Source of the DNA: Buttiauxella sp. B2
GTDB lineage: Bacteria; Pseudomonadota; Gammaproteobacteria; Enterobacterales; Enterobacteriaceae
Assembly (NCBI RefSeq): GCF_006376615.1
Contig: NZ_VEXQ01000008.1
Location: forward strand, 62,001-126,000
Direction: 5' to 3'
Length of the DNA stretch: 64,000 nucleotides
This document shows, piece by piece, positions 8,501 through 18,863 of this stretch. The notes beneath the pieces were generated by a model. That model made no database searches. It was not told the origin of the DNA and saw only the letters and a program-made list of their open reading frames with translations. A program made the position numbers and the translations under genes. Numbering within the stretch: the first letter of the stretch is position 1; each line of letters begins with the position of its first letter.

Positions 8501-10474
8501 TTACGCGTGATGGCACAAGCGTGGACTGATGACCGCTTTGGTAACAGTGAAGAAAAAGTCGTGGTCGCAGCACCGTTAGTGACAGAACTGGCTGCTCCAC
8601 GCTTTATGGCAAGCGGTGATACCAGTCGCTTAGCAATGGATCTCACGAATCTTACCGAACAGCCTCAGCAACTGAATATAAACCTGAAAACCAGTGGTTT
8701 GATTTCGCTGGGTTCACCGGCATCACAAACGGTGAAACTGATGCCTGGCGCGCGTAAAACGCTGTTTATTTCAGTTAATGCGCTGGAAGGGTTTGGTGAT
8801 GGACAGTTAAGCACCGAAATTAGTGGGGTGAACATACCGGGCGAAACCATCGCAGCCTTGCAAAAACAATGGACATTAGGTGTACGGCCTCCATACCCGG
8901 CCCAAAGCATCAATAGCGGTGCGGTGCTTGCTCCTGGTGAAATTTGGGATGTTCCACCGCAGCATATTTCCGGTTTGGCACCTGCAACGCTCGAAGGTCA
9001 GGTCTTGCTAAGTGGGCGTCCACCATTAAACCTGGCGCGTTATATCCGTGAACTTAAAGCGTACCCGTATGGTTGTCTTGAACAAACCACAAGCGGTCTG
9101 TTCCCTTCTCTTTACACCAATCAGGCTCAGTTAGAGTCGTTAGGTATTAAAGGAACCAGTGATGAGCAGCGTCGTGCTGCGATCGACCTCGGAATTACAC
9201 GTCTGCTGGATATGCAGCGCGACAACGGTAGTTTTGGTCTGTGGGACAAAGAAGGGCCAGAGGAATATTGGCTAACCGCATATGTGACTGATTTCCTGGT
9301 TCGTGCGAGCGAGCAAGGCTACAGCGTGAACGTTGACTCGCTCAACAAAGCGAACCAGCGCTTGCTGCGTTATCTCCAGGATTCAGGGCTTATCGCCCTG
9401 CGCTATAGCGATGATTCCGCAGCCAGTAAATTTGCCATTCAGGCATATGCAGGCCAGGTATTAGCTCGTCAGCAAAAAGCGCCGCTTGGAGCTTTACGTG
9501 AACTTTGGCTACGCCATAACAATGCTCGTGCGGGCTTGCCTCTGGTGCAATTAGGTGTGGCATTGAAATTGATGGGCGATGCACCACGTGGTGAGCAAGC
9601 TCTTAAATTAGGTTTGCAAACTAATCGCCGCGATGAACGTATCTGGATGGCTGACTATGGCAGCGAGCTACGCGATAAAGCGATGATGTTAAGCTTGCTG
9701 GAAGAGAACAAATTGCTACCGGAGCAACAGAATCAATTGTTGATGGAGCTTTCTAATCTCGCTTACAGCCAACGCTGGCTTTCGACTCAGGAAAGTAACG
9801 CACTCTTCCTCGCTGGCCGTAACTGGCAAACGGCAAAAGGAGACTGGAAATCGCAGGTGTCATTTGCAGCCGAGCCATTAACAGGCACGCAATCAATGAC
9901 TCACAATGTGGCAGCTGAACAACTCTCAGGTCTGCAGGTGACAAATACCGGAACCGGTAATCTTTATCTCCGTTTAGACAGCGTTGGCTATCCGCAGCAG
10001 GCACCAGTTCCTTATAGTAATGTGTTGCATATTGAGCGTCATTTCCTTGATGCGAAAGGCAACAGCAAATCATTGTCAGAGTTGAAAAGCGGTGAACTGG
10101 TTATGGTCTGGTTGGATGTATGGGCTGATAAAAATGTTCCAGATGCGCTGGTAGTCGATCTACTGCCCGCTGGGCTTGAACTAGAAAACCAGAATCTTTC
10201 GGAAAGCAGTGCCAGCTTAAGCGAAAGTGATAATCAGGTTCAGGAGTTACTGAGCCAGATGCAACAAGCTGATATTCAGCATCTGGAATTCCGTGACGAT
10301 CGCTTTGTTGCTGCATTGCCTCTTAACGAAAGCCAGCACGCTACCCTGGTTTATCTGGCGCGAGCGGTGACACCTGGAACTTACCATGTGCCGGTTTCAC
10401 AAGTTGAGTCGATGTATGTTCCGCAGTGGCGGGCAACAGGAGCCAGTACGGGCATCCTGACTGTACATCCGTAA
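5510..10474 (+). CDS. yfhM: Alpha-2-macroglobulin-like lipoprotein
   Basis: The protein has 1654 residues (E. coli YfhM 1653). An N-terminal signal ends in the lipobox LSGC, so it is lipid-anchored, probably in the inner membrane facing the periplasm. The thioester motif CLEQ is present with Cys1189 (in PYGCLEQTTSG), and the thioester-bearing helical domain and C-terminal domain follow. Bacterial alpha-2-macroglobulins trap invading proteases by covalent capture. It is followed after 13 nt by pbpC, the classical pairing thought to link protease defence with cell-wall repair. The start ATG at 5510 gives a normal lipoprotein signal. Confidence 0.96.
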   Translation: MRAIHLGALAAMLAAVLVLSGCDNNDKPQSVAKSETPSQQNVAPAAKPDASQLEKLAKDSAGKPLKLLDASEVQLDGAATLVLTFSIPLDPNQDFSRVAHLVDKTSGKVDGAWELSADLKELRLRHLEPKRELLLTVDSGLLALNKATFDSNFEKQISTRDIQPSVGFASRGSLLPTKVIAGLPVMALNVDKIDVNFYRIKNESLSSFISQWQYRNSVSNWESDNLLKLADLVYSGRFDLNPARNTREKLLLPLGEIKPLQQPGVYIAIMNQAGHYSYSNAATLFTLSDIGVSAHRYHDRLDVFTQSLENGAAQSGVEIMLLNEKGQTLAQSKSDSDGHATLEKIEKGTLLLARTPEQTTLLDLNRPALDLAEFNIAGDAGYSKQFFMFGPRDLYRPGETVLLNALLRDSDGKALPAQPVKLEVVKPDGQVARTQIWQPENSLYQFSFPLSKDVQTGNWQVRVNTGDNQPRIWSFKVEDFMPERMALNITSQSQPASPDESVSFQIAGRYLYGAPAAGNSLQGQLFLRPLREAVSALPGFQFGDINEENLTRNLDEVQLQLDEQGKTTVSTDSQWSDVHSPLKLVLQASLLESGGRPVTRRAERAIWPEEALPGIRPQFASKEIYDYRTDSTRTQPIVDEDTSAGFDIIYANAKGEKLAVSGLDIRLIRERRDYFWSWEEGQGWQSQYDQKDLVEAEQKLDLAAGETGKVSFPVEWGSYRLEVRDPDTNIISSIRFWAGYSWQDNSDGEGAVRPDRVTLKIDKPSYKAGDTINLHISAPSAGKGYAMVESSDGPLWWKEIDVPEKGLDIAIPVDKSWQRHDLYLSTLVIRPGDKSRAATPKRAVGILHLPLGDENRRLALALEVPAKMRPNQNLTVKVKTKPINGEMPKKINVLVSAVDSGVLNITDYKTPDPWEAFFGRKRYGADLYDIYGQVIEGEGRLAALRFGGDGDEGDELSRGGKKPVNHVTIIAQQTQPVQLDENGEGTVTLPIGDFNGELRVMAQAWTDDRFGNSEEKVVVAAPLVTELAAPRFMASGDTSRLAMDLTNLTEQPQQLNINLKTSGLISLGSPASQTVKLMPGARKTLFISVNALEGFGDGQLSTEISGVNIPGETIAALQKQWTLGVRPPYPAQSINSGAVLAPGEIWDVPPQHISGLAPATLEGQVLLSGRPPLNLARYIRELKAYPYGCLEQTTSGLFPSLYTNQAQLESLGIKGTSDEQRRAAIDLGITRLLDMQRDNGSFGLWDKEGPEEYWLTAYVTDFLVRASEQGYSVNVDSLNKANQRLLRYLQDSGLIALRYSDDSAASKFAIQAYAGQVLARQQKAPLGALRELWLRHNNARAGLPLVQLGVALKLMGDAPRGEQALKLGLQTNRRDERIWMADYGSELRDKAMMLSLLEENKLLPEQQNQLLMELSNLAYSQRWLSTQESNALFLAGRNWQTAKGDWKSQVSFAAEPLTGTQSMTHNVAAEQLSGLQVTNTGTGNLYLRLDSVGYPQQAPVPYSNVLHIERHFLDAKGNSKSLSELKSGELVMVWLDVWADKNVPDALVVDLLPAGLELENQNLSESSASLSESDNQVQELLSQMQQADIQHLEFRDDRFVAALPLNESQHATLVYLARAVTPGTYHVPVSQVESMYVPQWRATGASTGILTVHP

Positions 10475-10487
10475 CAGGCAACGCAAC

Positions 10488-12809
10488 GTGCTGAAGTCTA
10501 CGCGCTGGCGGCATCGCTATCTTCTGGTGATGCTGCCTCTTATTTTATGTCTGGGAATTTGGTTGGCAGACCGGCTTTGGCCATTGCCTCTATCCCAGGC
10601 GAATCCTGCACGTGTTGTGGTCGCCGCAGACGGGACACCGCTGTGGCGCTTTGCTGATGAGAATGGGATCTGGCGTTATCCGGTCACGCTTAACGATGTT
10701 TCACCTCGTTATCTTGAAGCGTTAATCAACTACGAAGATCGCTGGTTCTGGGATCACCCTGGAATCAACCCACTATCGATTCTGCGCGCGGCCTGGCAGG
10801 ATCTGTTTAATGGTAAGGTTATTTCAGGTGGCAGTACTTTGACGATGCAAGTCGCTCGATTACTCGATCCTCATCCCCGCACATTCGGGGGGAAAATCCG
10901 CCAGATGTGGCGAGCATTGCAACTTGAATGGCATCTTTCGAAAGAACAAATTCTTACGCTATACCTTAATCGAGCACCGTTTGGTGGCACGCTACAGGGT
11001 GTCGGTGCGGCCAGTTGGGTTTACCTTGGAAAATCACCCCAGCAATTAAGTTATGCAGAAGCGGCTTTATTGGCGGTGTTGCCTCAGGCGCCTAGTCGCC
11101 TGCGTCCTGACCGTTGGCCAGAACGTGCACAAACCGCGCGTAACAAAGTACTTCTTCGCATGGCTGAGCAAGCCGTCTGGGAACCGCAGCAGGTTAAAGA
11201 ATCGCTTGAAGAACCGGTATGGTTGGCTCCGAGACAGATGCCGCAGTTGGCACCTTTGCTTTCTCGCTATCTGGTGAATCGCAGCAATGCGCAAAAAATT
11301 ACAACCACGATTGATGCGTCAATGCAGCGCCAGTTGGAAGAGCTGGCACTAAACTGGAAAGCCCAATTACCACCACGTTCTTCACTGGCGATACTGGTGG
11401 TTGATCACACCACTATGGAAGTGCGCGGCTGGGTAGGTTCTGTCGATATCAATGATCAGAATCGTTTTGGTCATGTTGATATGGTCACAGCTATTCGCTC
11501 GCCCGGTTCGGTGTTGAAACCCTTTGTGTATGGCCTGGCCCTGGATGAAGGCTTGATCCATCCAACATCATTGTTACAGGATGTGCCACGCCGTTTCGGC
11601 GATTACCGTCCGGGTAATTTTGACACTGGTTTTCATGGCCCGGTCAGTATGAGCGAAGCGCTGGTGCGATCACTTAACCTTCCTGCGGTACAAGTGCTTG
11701 AAGCATATGGCCCAAAACGTTTTGCTGCTCAACTTCGAAATGTTGGTCTGGATTTACGCTTCCCGGAGGGCAGTGAACCAAATCTTTCGCTAATTCTTGG
11801 TGGTGGTGGTGCGCGTCTGGATCAGATAGTCGCCGCTTATAGCGCCTTTGCCCGCCACGGGCGAGCTGCACAATTGCGTCTGCAACCAGAACAACCATTG
11901 CTTGAGCGCCCATTGATGTCCGATGGTGCAGCCTGGATTATTCGTCGAATTCTGGCGGGCGAAGCTCAACCACAATCGGATGCTACTTTGCCGCCAGTCG
12001 TTCCTCTGGCCTGGAAAACCGGGACTAGCTATGGTTACCGTGATGCGTGGGCTGTGGGTATAAACCCGCGATATCTGATTGGGATCTGGACCGGGCGACC
12101 AGATAGCACACCTGTTGCCGGGCAGTTTGGATTGGGGAGCGCTGTTCCTCTATTGAATCAAGTGAACAATTTGCTGCAAGCCAGTTCCGCAGCACAGCAA
12201 GCACGTCTGCCGGTTGACCCTCGTCCTGCTTCTGTCTCTGCGGGTGAAGTCTGCTGGCCTGGCGGGCAAAATCTGGCTGTCGGAGACAGTAATTGCCGGC
12301 GCAGATTGGCTGGCTGGTTACTGGATAATAGCCAGCCGCCAACGCTCGAGGCTCCAGGACAGGAAGGGGTTCAGGGATCAAGAAAAGTTGTGTGGCTGGA
12401 CGAACTAGGCAAACGTGTAGCTGCTGATTGTCCTGGCGCTACTCAACATATTATTTCGCTGTGGCCGATGCCGCTTGAGCCATGGTTACCCGTCAGTGAA
12501 AGAAGGGTTGCTCGCTTACCCGAGGCATCGGCACAATGTCCTCCACAGCAGAAAGATGAAGTTACGCCTTTATTGTTGTTAGGGGTTCGTGAGGGCGCTA
12601 TTTTGAAGCGTCTACCTGGTGAATTACGCTTAGTGCTTCGCCTTAGCGCACAGGGTGGGCAAGGAGACCGTTGGTGGTTTTTAAACGGCGAGCCAGTGAG
12701 TGGAAATGGTAATGGAATCGCGTTAAATCTGGATAAAACGGGGGTGTATCAGGTTTTAGTCCTCGATGAAGCAGGGCAGATTGCTGCGGCTCATTTTACG
12801 TTACAGTAG
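10488..12809 (+). CDS. pbpC: Penicillin-binding protein 1C (peptidoglycan glycosyltransferase)
   Basis: The protein has 773 residues (E. coli 770). One N-terminal membrane anchor (about 10-30) is followed by a family 51 glycosyltransferase domain (EDRWFWDHPG, GGSTLTMQVARLL, LYLNRAPFGG). Next comes a transpeptidase domain with S341-V-L-K344 and KTGTS, then the PBP1C C-terminal domain (about 690-773). It polymerises lipid II in the periplasm; in E. coli the transpeptidase activity of PBP1C is weak. The start is the GTG at 10488, 13 nt after yfhM, in an operon with it. The C-terminal part is more diverged from E. coli than the catalytic domains. Confidence 0.95.
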   Translation: MLKSTRWRHRYLLVMLPLILCLGIWLADRLWPLPLSQANPARVVVAADGTPLWRFADENGIWRYPVTLNDVSPRYLEALINYEDRWFWDHPGINPLSILRAAWQDLFNGKVISGGSTLTMQVARLLDPHPRTFGGKIRQMWRALQLEWHLSKEQILTLYLNRAPFGGTLQGVGAASWVYLGKSPQQLSYAEAALLAVLPQAPSRLRPDRWPERAQTARNKVLLRMAEQAVWEPQQVKESLEEPVWLAPRQMPQLAPLLSRYLVNRSNAQKITTTIDASMQRQLEELALNWKAQLPPRSSLAILVVDHTTMEVRGWVGSVDINDQNRFGHVDMVTAIRSPGSVLKPFVYGLALDEGLIHPTSLLQDVPRRFGDYRPGNFDTGFHGPVSMSEALVRSLNLPAVQVLEAYGPKRFAAQLRNVGLDLRFPEGSEPNLSLILGGGGARLDQIVAAYSAFARHGRAAQLRLQPEQPLLERPLMSDGAAWIIRRILAGEAQPQSDATLPPVVPLAWKTGTSYGYRDAWAVGINPRYLIGIWTGRPDSTPVAGQFGLGSAVPLLNQVNNLLQASSAAQQARLPVDPRPASVSAGEVCWPGGQNLAVGDSNCRRRLAGWLLDNSQPPTLEAPGQEGVQGSRKVVWLDELGKRVAADCPGATQHIISLWPMPLEPWLPVSERRVARLPEASAQCPPQQKDEVTPLLLLGVREGAILKRLPGELRLVLRLSAQGGQGDRWWFLNGEPVSGNGNGIALNLDKTGVYQVLVLDEAGQIAAAHFTLQ

Positions 12810-12914
12810 AATAATAGTGTGATTTTTAAGCGCTTAAGTTAAAAATGTTGCCGATGTTCGTTTTATTTTAAAAAAATGTTACCTGCATCCATAGGCAACA
12901 CGAGACTTGCTCAT

Positions 12915-12920
12915 TATAAT
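12915..12920 (+). promoter_or_regulatory. Probable -10 element for ndk
   Basis: A perfect TATAAT lies 57 bp upstream of the ndk ATG. The hexamer 17 bp further upstream (taggca) is a poor -35, so the call rests on the -10 alone. Confidence 0.4.
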
Positions 12921-12976
12921 CGGCGCCAAATCATAACCGGCTAGCCGGTGCAAACAGAACAGACACAGAGGTAATC

Positions 12977-13408
12977 ATGGCTATTGAACGTACTTTTTCC
13001 ATCATCAAACCAAACGCGGTGGCAAAAAACGTTATTGGTAATATTTATGCTCGTTTTGAATCCGCAGGGTTTAAGATTGTTGGCGCAAAAATGTTGCACC
13101 TGACTTCAGAACAGGCTCAGGGTTTTTATGCTGAGCACGAAGGCAAACCTTTCTTTGATGGCTTGGTCGCATTCATGACTTCTGGTCCAATCATGGTTAG
13201 CGTACTGGAAGGCGAAAACGCTGTTCAACGCCACCGTGACATTCTGGGCGCAACCAACCCGGCTAACGCTCTGGCTGGCACTCTGCGTGCTGATTACGCG
13301 GACAGCTTCACCGAGAACGGTACTCACGGTTCTGACTCTGTAGAATCAGCAGCACGTGAAATTGCCTATTTCTTCGCTGAAGGTGAAGTGTGCCCTCGCA
13401 CTCGTTAA
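12977..13408 (+). CDS. ndk: Nucleoside diphosphate kinase
   Basis: The protein has 143 residues, the normal length for Ndk. It transfers the gamma phosphate of ATP to NDPs and dNDPs through a phosphohistidine; the active-site segment NGTHGSDS holds the catalytic His. The N-terminus [17 protein letters not shown] is highly conserved. A consensus GAGG ribosome site precedes the ATG. It appears to be a single-gene unit between pbpC and rlmN, with its own -10 element and a strong hairpin 160 bp downstream. Confidence 0.98.
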   Translation: MAIERTFSIIKPNAVAKNVIGNIYARFESAGFKIVGAKMLHLTSEQAQGFYAEHEGKPFFDGLVAFMTSGPIMVSVLEGENAVQRHRDILGATNPANALAGTLRADYADSFTENGTHGSDSVESAAREIAYFFAEGEVCPRTR

Positions 13409-13570
13409 TATCCTCAATCTTTTGAGCTACAGGGGTGAATTCTTTCACCGCCTACCAGCAACGCAAAAGATTTTGGGTATAAGCACTAACTGTTAAGCAA
13501 CGTTTACATTTATTTATATGTACATCGCTTTCAGTCATGGCATCTGTGCCATAGAATTTGTACAATGCCA

Positions 13571-13610
13571 CGCCCCGGATGAGCCAGCTCTCCGGGGCGT
13601 ATCTTTTTTT
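13571..13610 (+). terminator. Rho-independent terminator or rlmN leader hairpin
   Basis: The stem cgccccgga/tccggggcg (13571-13579 and 13591-13599) is followed after four bases by a run of seven T. It probably ends ndk transcription. A TACAAT at 13561-13566 just upstream could be the -10 of rlmN, which would place the hairpin at the 5' end of that mRNA. Confidence 0.75.
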
Positions 13611-13658
13611 ATAACCCTCCTGGGGCCGTAACGTGTAACAACGAGGCCGGAAGAAATT

Positions 13659-14825
13659 ATGTCAGAGCAAATTGTCACTCCTGAGACGTCTGTTTCAGTC
13701 GTTTCCAGCAAGTCAGAAAAAATTAACCTGTTGGATCTTAACCGCCAGCAATTGCGTGAGTTTTTCGCTGATATGGGCGAAAAACCTTTCCGCGCCGATC
13801 AAGTCATGAAATGGATGTATCACTATTGCAGTGATGACTTCGATGACATGACCGACATCAACAAAGTTCTGCGCAACAAACTTAAAGAAGTTGCTGAAAT
13901 CCGCGCTCCTGAAGTTGCTGAAGAACAACGTTCTGCTGATGGCACCATCAAATGGGCAATCAGAATCGCCGATCAGCTTGTTGAAACGGTGTATATCCCG
14001 GAAGAAGACCGCGCCACTCTGTGTGTTTCCTCCCAGGTTGGCTGCGCTCTGGAATGTAAATTCTGCTCAACTGCTCAGCAAGGTTTTAACCGTAACCTGC
14101 GCGTATCTGAAATCATTGGCCAGGTATGGCGTGCGGCGAAAATTATCGGTGCGCAAAAGAAGACCGGTGTTCGTCCTATTACCAACGTAGTGATGATGGG
14201 CATGGGTGAGCCGCTGCTGAACCTCAACAACGTGGTTCCAGCGATGGAAATCATGCTTGATGATTTCGGTTTCGGGCTTTCTAAACGCCGGGTTACGCTT
14301 TCTACTTCTGGAGTGGTTCCGGCACTGGATAAATTGGGCGATATGATTGACGTGGCACTGGCCATTTCTCTGCATGCTCCGACCGATGATATTCGCGACC
14401 AGATCATGCCGATTAACAAAAAGTACAACATTGAGACTTTCCTGGCTGCGGTCCGTCGCTATCTGGAGAAATCCAATGCCAACCAGGGTCGTGTTACAGT
14501 GGAATACGTTCTGCTTGACCACGTTAACGATGGTACTGAGCATGCGCATCAGCTGGCTGAATGTCTCAAAGACACACCATGTAAAATCAACCTGATCCCG
14601 TGGAACCCGTTCCCGGGTGCACCATATGGCCGTAGCTCGAATAGTCGAATTGACCGTTTCTCAAAAGTATTAATGAGTTATGGTTTTACGACTATCGTGC
14701 GTAAGACACGTGGTGATGATATTGATGCGGCTTGCGGGCAGCTGGCTGGCGAAGTGATTGACCGTACAAAACGTACGCTTCGTAAACGCATGCAAGGTGA
14801 ACCTATTGATGTTAAAGCTGTCTGA
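13659..14825 (+). CDS. rlmN: Dual-specificity 23S rRNA/tRNA (adenine-C2) methyltransferase, radical SAM
   Basis: The protein has 388 residues (E. coli 384; the extra residues are near the N-terminus). The radical-SAM cluster motif CALECKFC is present, with GMGEPLLN, the SAM site and the resolving Cys in DAACGQ. RlmN methylates C2 of A2503 in 23S rRNA and A37 in some tRNAs, by a mechanism using a methylated cysteine. The N-terminal RNA-binding accessory domain is about residues 20-95. In E. coli it also precedes rodZ. The start ATG at 13659 gives MSEQIVTPE, as in E. coli. Confidence 0.97.
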   Translation: MSEQIVTPETSVSVVSSKSEKINLLDLNRQQLREFFADMGEKPFRADQVMKWMYHYCSDDFDDMTDINKVLRNKLKEVAEIRAPEVAEEQRSADGTIKWAIRIADQLVETVYIPEEDRATLCVSSQVGCALECKFCSTAQQGFNRNLRVSEIIGQVWRAAKIIGAQKKTGVRPITNVVMMGMGEPLLNLNNVVPAMEIMLDDFGFGLSKRRVTLSTSGVVPALDKLGDMIDVALAISLHAPTDDIRDQIMPINKKYNIETFLAAVRRYLEKSNANQGRVTVEYVLLDHVNDGTEHAHQLAECLKDTPCKINLIPWNPFPGAPYGRSSNSRIDRFSKVLMSYGFTTIVRKTRGDDIDAACGQLAGEVIDRTKRTLRKRMQGEPIDVKAV

Positions 14826-15265
14826 TAAGCGTTCGAATTAATCAGATTGGTGCCATGCAGTTGTGTTGCTGCGTGGCACAAAAAACACTTAGTGATTTCT
14901 TGCAGTTATGCAAGTTTAGCAAGTGCCTTTAAGATTAATAATTACGGTGCGTTTCACTTTGCTTTAAGGCAGTATGTAGCGTCACAACAATAGTTTAGGC
15001 GCATCTATTTAAGCCATTGCAAGTTGCAATCCACTGACAACATTCAAAATGGTGTCTATGGTTAACTCATCGATGATGAACTGTTCATGTAAAGTAGTGT
15101 GTTTATGTGGGCAAGTAGTCTGAGCTAAATGTTATGTTGTTTGGAGGTTTACCCTTCAGAACACAAATTTTTTTCGCGGAGCGGGAGTGTGTGGCGTAGC
15201 GGAAATGCTGTGCGACAAGGCTTCTGTCCAATTCCTTAATCGAACAGTTCCAGCAGTTGTAGCTA
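14826..15265. other. Intergenic region rlmN-rodZ
   Basis: These 440 bp hold no credible gene. Just after rlmN there is an imperfect hairpin, gtgccatgcag/ctgcgtggcac (about 14850-14879), followed by A rather than T, so it is not a standard terminator for rlmN. No clear rodZ promoter was identified, and the rodZ start has only a weak ribosome site. Confidence 0.55.
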
Positions 15266-16276
15266 ATGAATACTGAAGCCACTCAAGAATCAAATGCAGC
15301 AAAAACTACGGGCGAACGTCTACGTACTGCTCGTGAAGAACTCGGTCTTAGCCAACAAGCAGTGGCAGAACGCCTGTGCCTGAAGGTTTCTACCGTCCGG
15401 GATATTGAAGATGACAAGGCACCTGCTGAGTTAGCGTCTACTTTCCTGCGTGGTTACATCCGATCTTATGCACGACTGGTGCGTATCCCGGAAGAAGAAC
15501 TGCTGCCTATGATGGAAAAACAGGCACCGATCAGAGCGGCCAAAGTTGCTCCGATGCAAAGTTTTTCTCTGGGGAAACGTCGTAAGAAACGTGACGGTTG
15601 GTTGATGAGCTTTACCTGGCTCATTCTGTTTGTTGTTGTCGGCCTGACGGGCGCATGGTGGTGGCAAAATCACAAAGCGCAGCAGGAAGAGATCTCAACG
15701 ATGGCAGATCAATCTTCAGCTGAGCTTTCAGCCAGCAATGGTGGTTCTCAATCAGTTCCATTGAACACTGGTGACTCGTCTGCTGCTGCTGATAACTCAG
15801 CACAGCAGGCAGTACAGCCTCTGGTTACGCAATCTACTCCAGCGACTGATTCGACATCAAACCAGACCCCGGCAGCGACGGCTCAGCAAACCACATCAGC
15901 AGATGCCTCCGCTGTAGTGGCACCAAGCCAGGCAGCTGTAGAAAATGTACAGGTAACCACGCCTCCGGTATCAACATCTAATGTCGCATTACCCACTGAT
16001 CAAGCTGCTGTGACTAATCCTGCGGCTGACCCCAATGCGTTGGTCATGAATTTCAACGCTGATTGCTGGCTTGAAGTGACCGATGCAACCGGTAAAAAAT
16101 TGTTCAGCGGTATGCAGCGCAAAGATGGCACTTTGAATTTAGCCGGTCAGGCACCGTATAAGTTGAAAATTGGTGCTCCGTCGGCAGTGCAGATTCAGTT
16201 TCAGGGTAAGCCCGTCGACCTGAGTCGTTTTATCCGAACTAGCCAGGTTGCACGTCTGACAGTAAGTGCTGAATAA
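15266..16276 (+). CDS. rodZ: Cytoskeleton protein RodZ
   Basis: The protein has 336 residues. A cytoplasmic helix-turn-helix-like domain (about 15-85, [19 protein letters not shown]) binds MreB in E. coli. A basic juxtamembrane stretch [10 protein letters not shown] is followed by one membrane segment (about 112-132), a Ser/Thr/Ala/Gln-rich low-complexity periplasmic linker, and a C-terminal beta domain (about 255-336, [17 protein letters not shown]). It couples MreB to the elongation machinery and keeps rod shape. The linker is shorter and different from that of E. coli, as is usual. It is followed by ispG after 37 nt. Confidence 0.96.
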   Translation: MNTEATQESNAAKTTGERLRTAREELGLSQQAVAERLCLKVSTVRDIEDDKAPAELASTFLRGYIRSYARLVRIPEEELLPMMEKQAPIRAAKVAPMQSFSLGKRRKKRDGWLMSFTWLILFVVVGLTGAWWWQNHKAQQEEISTMADQSSAELSASNGGSQSVPLNTGDSSAAADNSAQQAVQPLVTQSTPATDSTSNQTPAATAQQTTSADASAVVAPSQAAVENVQVTTPPVSTSNVALPTDQAAVTNPAADPNALVMNFNADCWLEVTDATGKKLFSGMQRKDGTLNLAGQAPYKLKIGAPSAVQIQFQGKPVDLSRFIRTSQVARLTVSAE

Positions 16277-16313
16277 TCACAGCCAGCATGACGCGTAATT
16301 GTGGAGATTTGTA

Positions 16314-17435
16314 ATGCATAATGAAGCCCCAATTCAACGTAGAAAATCCAAACGGATCTACGTCGGAAATGTGCCAATCGGCGACGGGGCACCGATCGCC
16401 GTCCAGTCAATGACCAATACCCGTACCACGGATGTTGAAGCAACTGTCAATCAGATCAAAGCGTTAGAAAGAGTTGGAGCCGATATTGTTCGTATATCTG
16501 TACCCACTATGGACGCGGCAGAAGCATTCAAACTCATTAAGCAGCAGGTCAATATCCCATTGGTCGCTGATATCCATTTTGACTATCGTATCGCCCTCAA
16601 AGTTGCTGAGTACGGTGTCGACTGCCTGCGCATTAACCCTGGCAATATTGGTAGCGAAGAGCGAATTCGCGCCGTTGTTGATTGTGCGCGGGACAAAAAT
16701 ATTCCAATTCGTATTGGTGTGAACGCCGGATCGTTGGAAAAAGATCTCCAGGAAAAATATGGCGAGCCAACACCTCAGGCATTGTTAGAGTCTGCAATGC
16801 GCCATGTAGATCATCTCGATCGTCTCAACTTTGATCAATTCAAAGTCAGCGTGAAAGCTTCCGATGTTTTCCTGGCCGTTGAATCCTATCGTTTACTGGC
16901 TAAGCAGATCGATCAGCCATTGCACTTGGGGATCACCGAAGCGGGTGGCATGCGTAGTGGTTCGGTGAAATCTGCAATTGGTCTGGGTTTGCTGCTTTCC
17001 GAAGGTATTGGTGACACGTTGCGCGTATCACTGGCCGCTGATCCTGTTGAAGAAATCAAGGTCGGTTTCGACATTCTAAAATCTTTGCGCATCCGTGCTC
17101 GCGGTATTAACTTTATCGCCTGCCCGACCTGTTCGCGCCAGGAGTTCGATGTTATCGGTACGGTTAACGCCCTTGAAGAGCGTCTGGAAGATATCATCAC
17201 ACCAATGGATGTTTCGATAATCGGTTGCGTAGTGAACGGTCCAGGTGAAGCGCTAGTTTCTACTTTAGGTGTGACTGGTGGCAACAAGAAAAGTGGCTTC
17301 TACGAGGACGGTGTGCGTCAGAAAGAGCGAATGGATAACGAAAACATGATTGCGCAGCTTGAAGCGCGTATTCGTGCCAAGGCTTCCATGCTTGATGAAT
17401 CGCAGCGGATTAGTATCCAGCAGTTGGAAAAATAG
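16314..17435 (+). CDS. ispG: 4-hydroxy-3-methylbut-2-en-1-yl diphosphate synthase
   Basis: The protein has 373 residues (E. coli 372). It catalyses the penultimate step of the MEP isoprenoid pathway, reductive ring opening of MEcPP to HMBPP, using a [4Fe-4S] cluster. The cluster cysteines are in [10 protein letters not shown] and [12 protein letters not shown] chose the ATG at 16314 because it follows GGAG at a normal distance and gives [20 protein letters not shown], matching E. coli; an in-frame start 15 nt upstream is less likely. It lies between rodZ and hisS as in E. coli. Confidence 0.97.
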   Translation: MHNEAPIQRRKSKRIYVGNVPIGDGAPIAVQSMTNTRTTDVEATVNQIKALERVGADIVRISVPTMDAAEAFKLIKQQVNIPLVADIHFDYRIALKVAEYGVDCLRINPGNIGSEERIRAVVDCARDKNIPIRIGVNAGSLEKDLQEKYGEPTPQALLESAMRHVDHLDRLNFDQFKVSVKASDVFLAVESYRLLAKQIDQPLHLGITEAGGMRSGSVKSAIGLGLLLSEGIGDTLRVSLAADPVEEIKVGFDILKSLRIRARGINFIACPTCSRQEFDVIGTVNALEERLEDIITPMDVSIIGCVVNGPGEALVSTLGVTGGNKKSGFYEDGVRQKERMDNENMIAQLEARIRAKASMLDESQRISIQQLEK

Positions 17436-17437
17436 TG

Positions 17438-17529
17438 CTAAACATGGGAAGCATTCGGCTTCCCGTGTATGATTGAACCCGCCGGACATTTTGCGAAAGC
17501 AAACAGTCTGATTTCGGGTTCATTTTTTG
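17438..17529 (+). ncRNA. sroE: Probable SroE small RNA
   Basis: In E. coli the small RNA SroE (about 92 nt) lies between ispG and hisS on their strand. The corresponding interval here is strongly structured. A 10-bp hairpin catgggaagc/gcttcccgtg (17443-17452, 17458-17467) is followed by tgaaccc (17474-17480) pairing with gggttca (17516-17522), then a T-run to 17529. The call rests on position and structure; I could not align it to the E. coli sequence. It could instead be only the ispG 3' UTR with a terminator. Confidence 0.5.
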
Positions 17530-17552
17530 TATAAATTCGGTAGAGAACAAAC

Positions 17553-18827
17553 GTGGCAAAAAACATTCAAGCCATCCGCGGCATGAACGATTACCTGCCT
17601 GGCGAAACCGCCATTTGGCAGCGCATTGAAGGCATTCTGAAGCAGGTGCTCGGTAGCTACGGTTACAGTGAAATCCGTTTGCCGATTGTAGAGCAGACCC
17701 CGTTATTCAAACGCGCTATCGGTGAAGTTACCGACGTGGTTGAAAAAGAGATGTATACCTTTGAGGATCGTAATGGCGATAGCCTGACTCTGCGTCCTGA
17801 AGGCACCGCGGGCTGCGTGCGTGCCGGTATCGAACATGGTCTTCTGTACAATCAGGAACAGCGCTTGTGGTACATCGGGCCGATGTTCCGTCATGAGCGT
17901 CCCCAAAAAGGACGCTATCGCCAGTTCAATCAGTTGGGTGTTGAGGTCTTTGGTCTGCAAGGGCCAGATATTGATGCCGAACTGATCATGCTCACAGCTC
18001 GTTGGTGGCGTGCACTGGGTATCGACCAGCACGTAAGCCTGGAATTGAATTCAATTGGTTCGCTTGAAGCTCGCGCTAACTATCGCGATGCACTTGTGGC
18101 GTTCCTTGAGCAGCATAAAGAGAAGCTCGACGAAGATTGCCAGCGCCGCATGTACAGCAACCCGCTGCGTGTGTTGGATTCTAAAAACCAGGAAGTTCAG
18201 GCTTTGCTGGATGACGCACCAACGCTTGGTGAGTATCTGGACGACGAGTCTCGCGAACACTTCGCAGGCCTGTGTCAGTATCTTGATGCCGCCGGTATTG
18301 CGTATACCGTGAATCAACGCCTGGTGCGTGGTCTGGATTACTACAATCGTACCGTTTTCGAGTGGGTCACGAGCAGCTTGGGCTCTCAAGGTACCGTTTG
18401 TGCGGGTGGTCGTTATGATGGTTTGGTCGAACAATTGGGTGGCCGTGCGGCACCTGCCGTTGGCTTCGCAATGGGCCTGGAACGTCTTGTTTTACTGGTT
18501 CAGGCTATCAATCCGGAATTTAAAGCAGAATCTGTTGTCGATATTTACCTGATATCGTCAGGTCACGGAACGCAAGCTTCAGCGATGCTATTAGCTGAGC
18601 AATTACGTGATCAGGTCCCAGCTATCAAGTTGATGACTAACTATGGCGGAGGCAACTTCAAAAAACAGTTCGTCCGTGCAGATAAGTGGGGTGCGCGTGT
18701 TGCACTGGTGCTAGGCGAAACTGAAGTCGCAGATGGTCAAGTCGTCGTGAAGGATCTGCGCACAGGTGAGCAGACTACCGTTGAACAAGCAAACGCGGTG
18801 GCTCATTTGCAGGCGCTACTGGGCTAA
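17553..18827 (+). CDS. hisS: Histidyl-tRNA synthetase
   Basis: This 424-residue class II synthetase has the same length as E. coli. Visible motifs are motif 2 around [20 protein letters not shown], the histidine-specific segment [15 protein letters not shown], and motif 3 near [11 protein letters not shown]. The C-terminal anticodon-binding domain is about 330-424. It charges tRNA-His as a homodimer. It is followed at 36 nt by yfgM and then bamB, the same cluster as in E. coli. Confidence 0.98.
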   Translation: MAKNIQAIRGMNDYLPGETAIWQRIEGILKQVLGSYGYSEIRLPIVEQTPLFKRAIGEVTDVVEKEMYTFEDRNGDSLTLRPEGTAGCVRAGIEHGLLYNQEQRLWYIGPMFRHERPQKGRYRQFNQLGVEVFGLQGPDIDAELIMLTARWWRALGIDQHVSLELNSIGSLEARANYRDALVAFLEQHKEKLDEDCQRRMYSNPLRVLDSKNQEVQALLDDAPTLGEYLDDESREHFAGLCQYLDAAGIAYTVNQRLVRGLDYYNRTVFEWVTSSLGSQGTVCAGGRYDGLVEQLGGRAAPAVGFAMGLERLVLLVQAINPEFKAESVVDIYLISSGHGTQASAMLLAEQLRDQVPAIKLMTNYGGGNFKKQFVRADKWGARVALVLGETEVADGQVVVKDLRTGEQTTVEQANAVAHLQALLG

Positions 18828-18863
18828 TTTCCCCAGTGATTAATCGTTAAGGAGAAGGACTGC

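Noticed and set aside
14067-14549. Open frames antisense to rlmN
   Set aside because: Shadow of a conserved gene, with no ribosome site or family match.
14850-14879. Hairpin after rlmN as terminator
   Set aside because: Stem is followed by A rather than T on the coding strand, so it is not a standard terminator.
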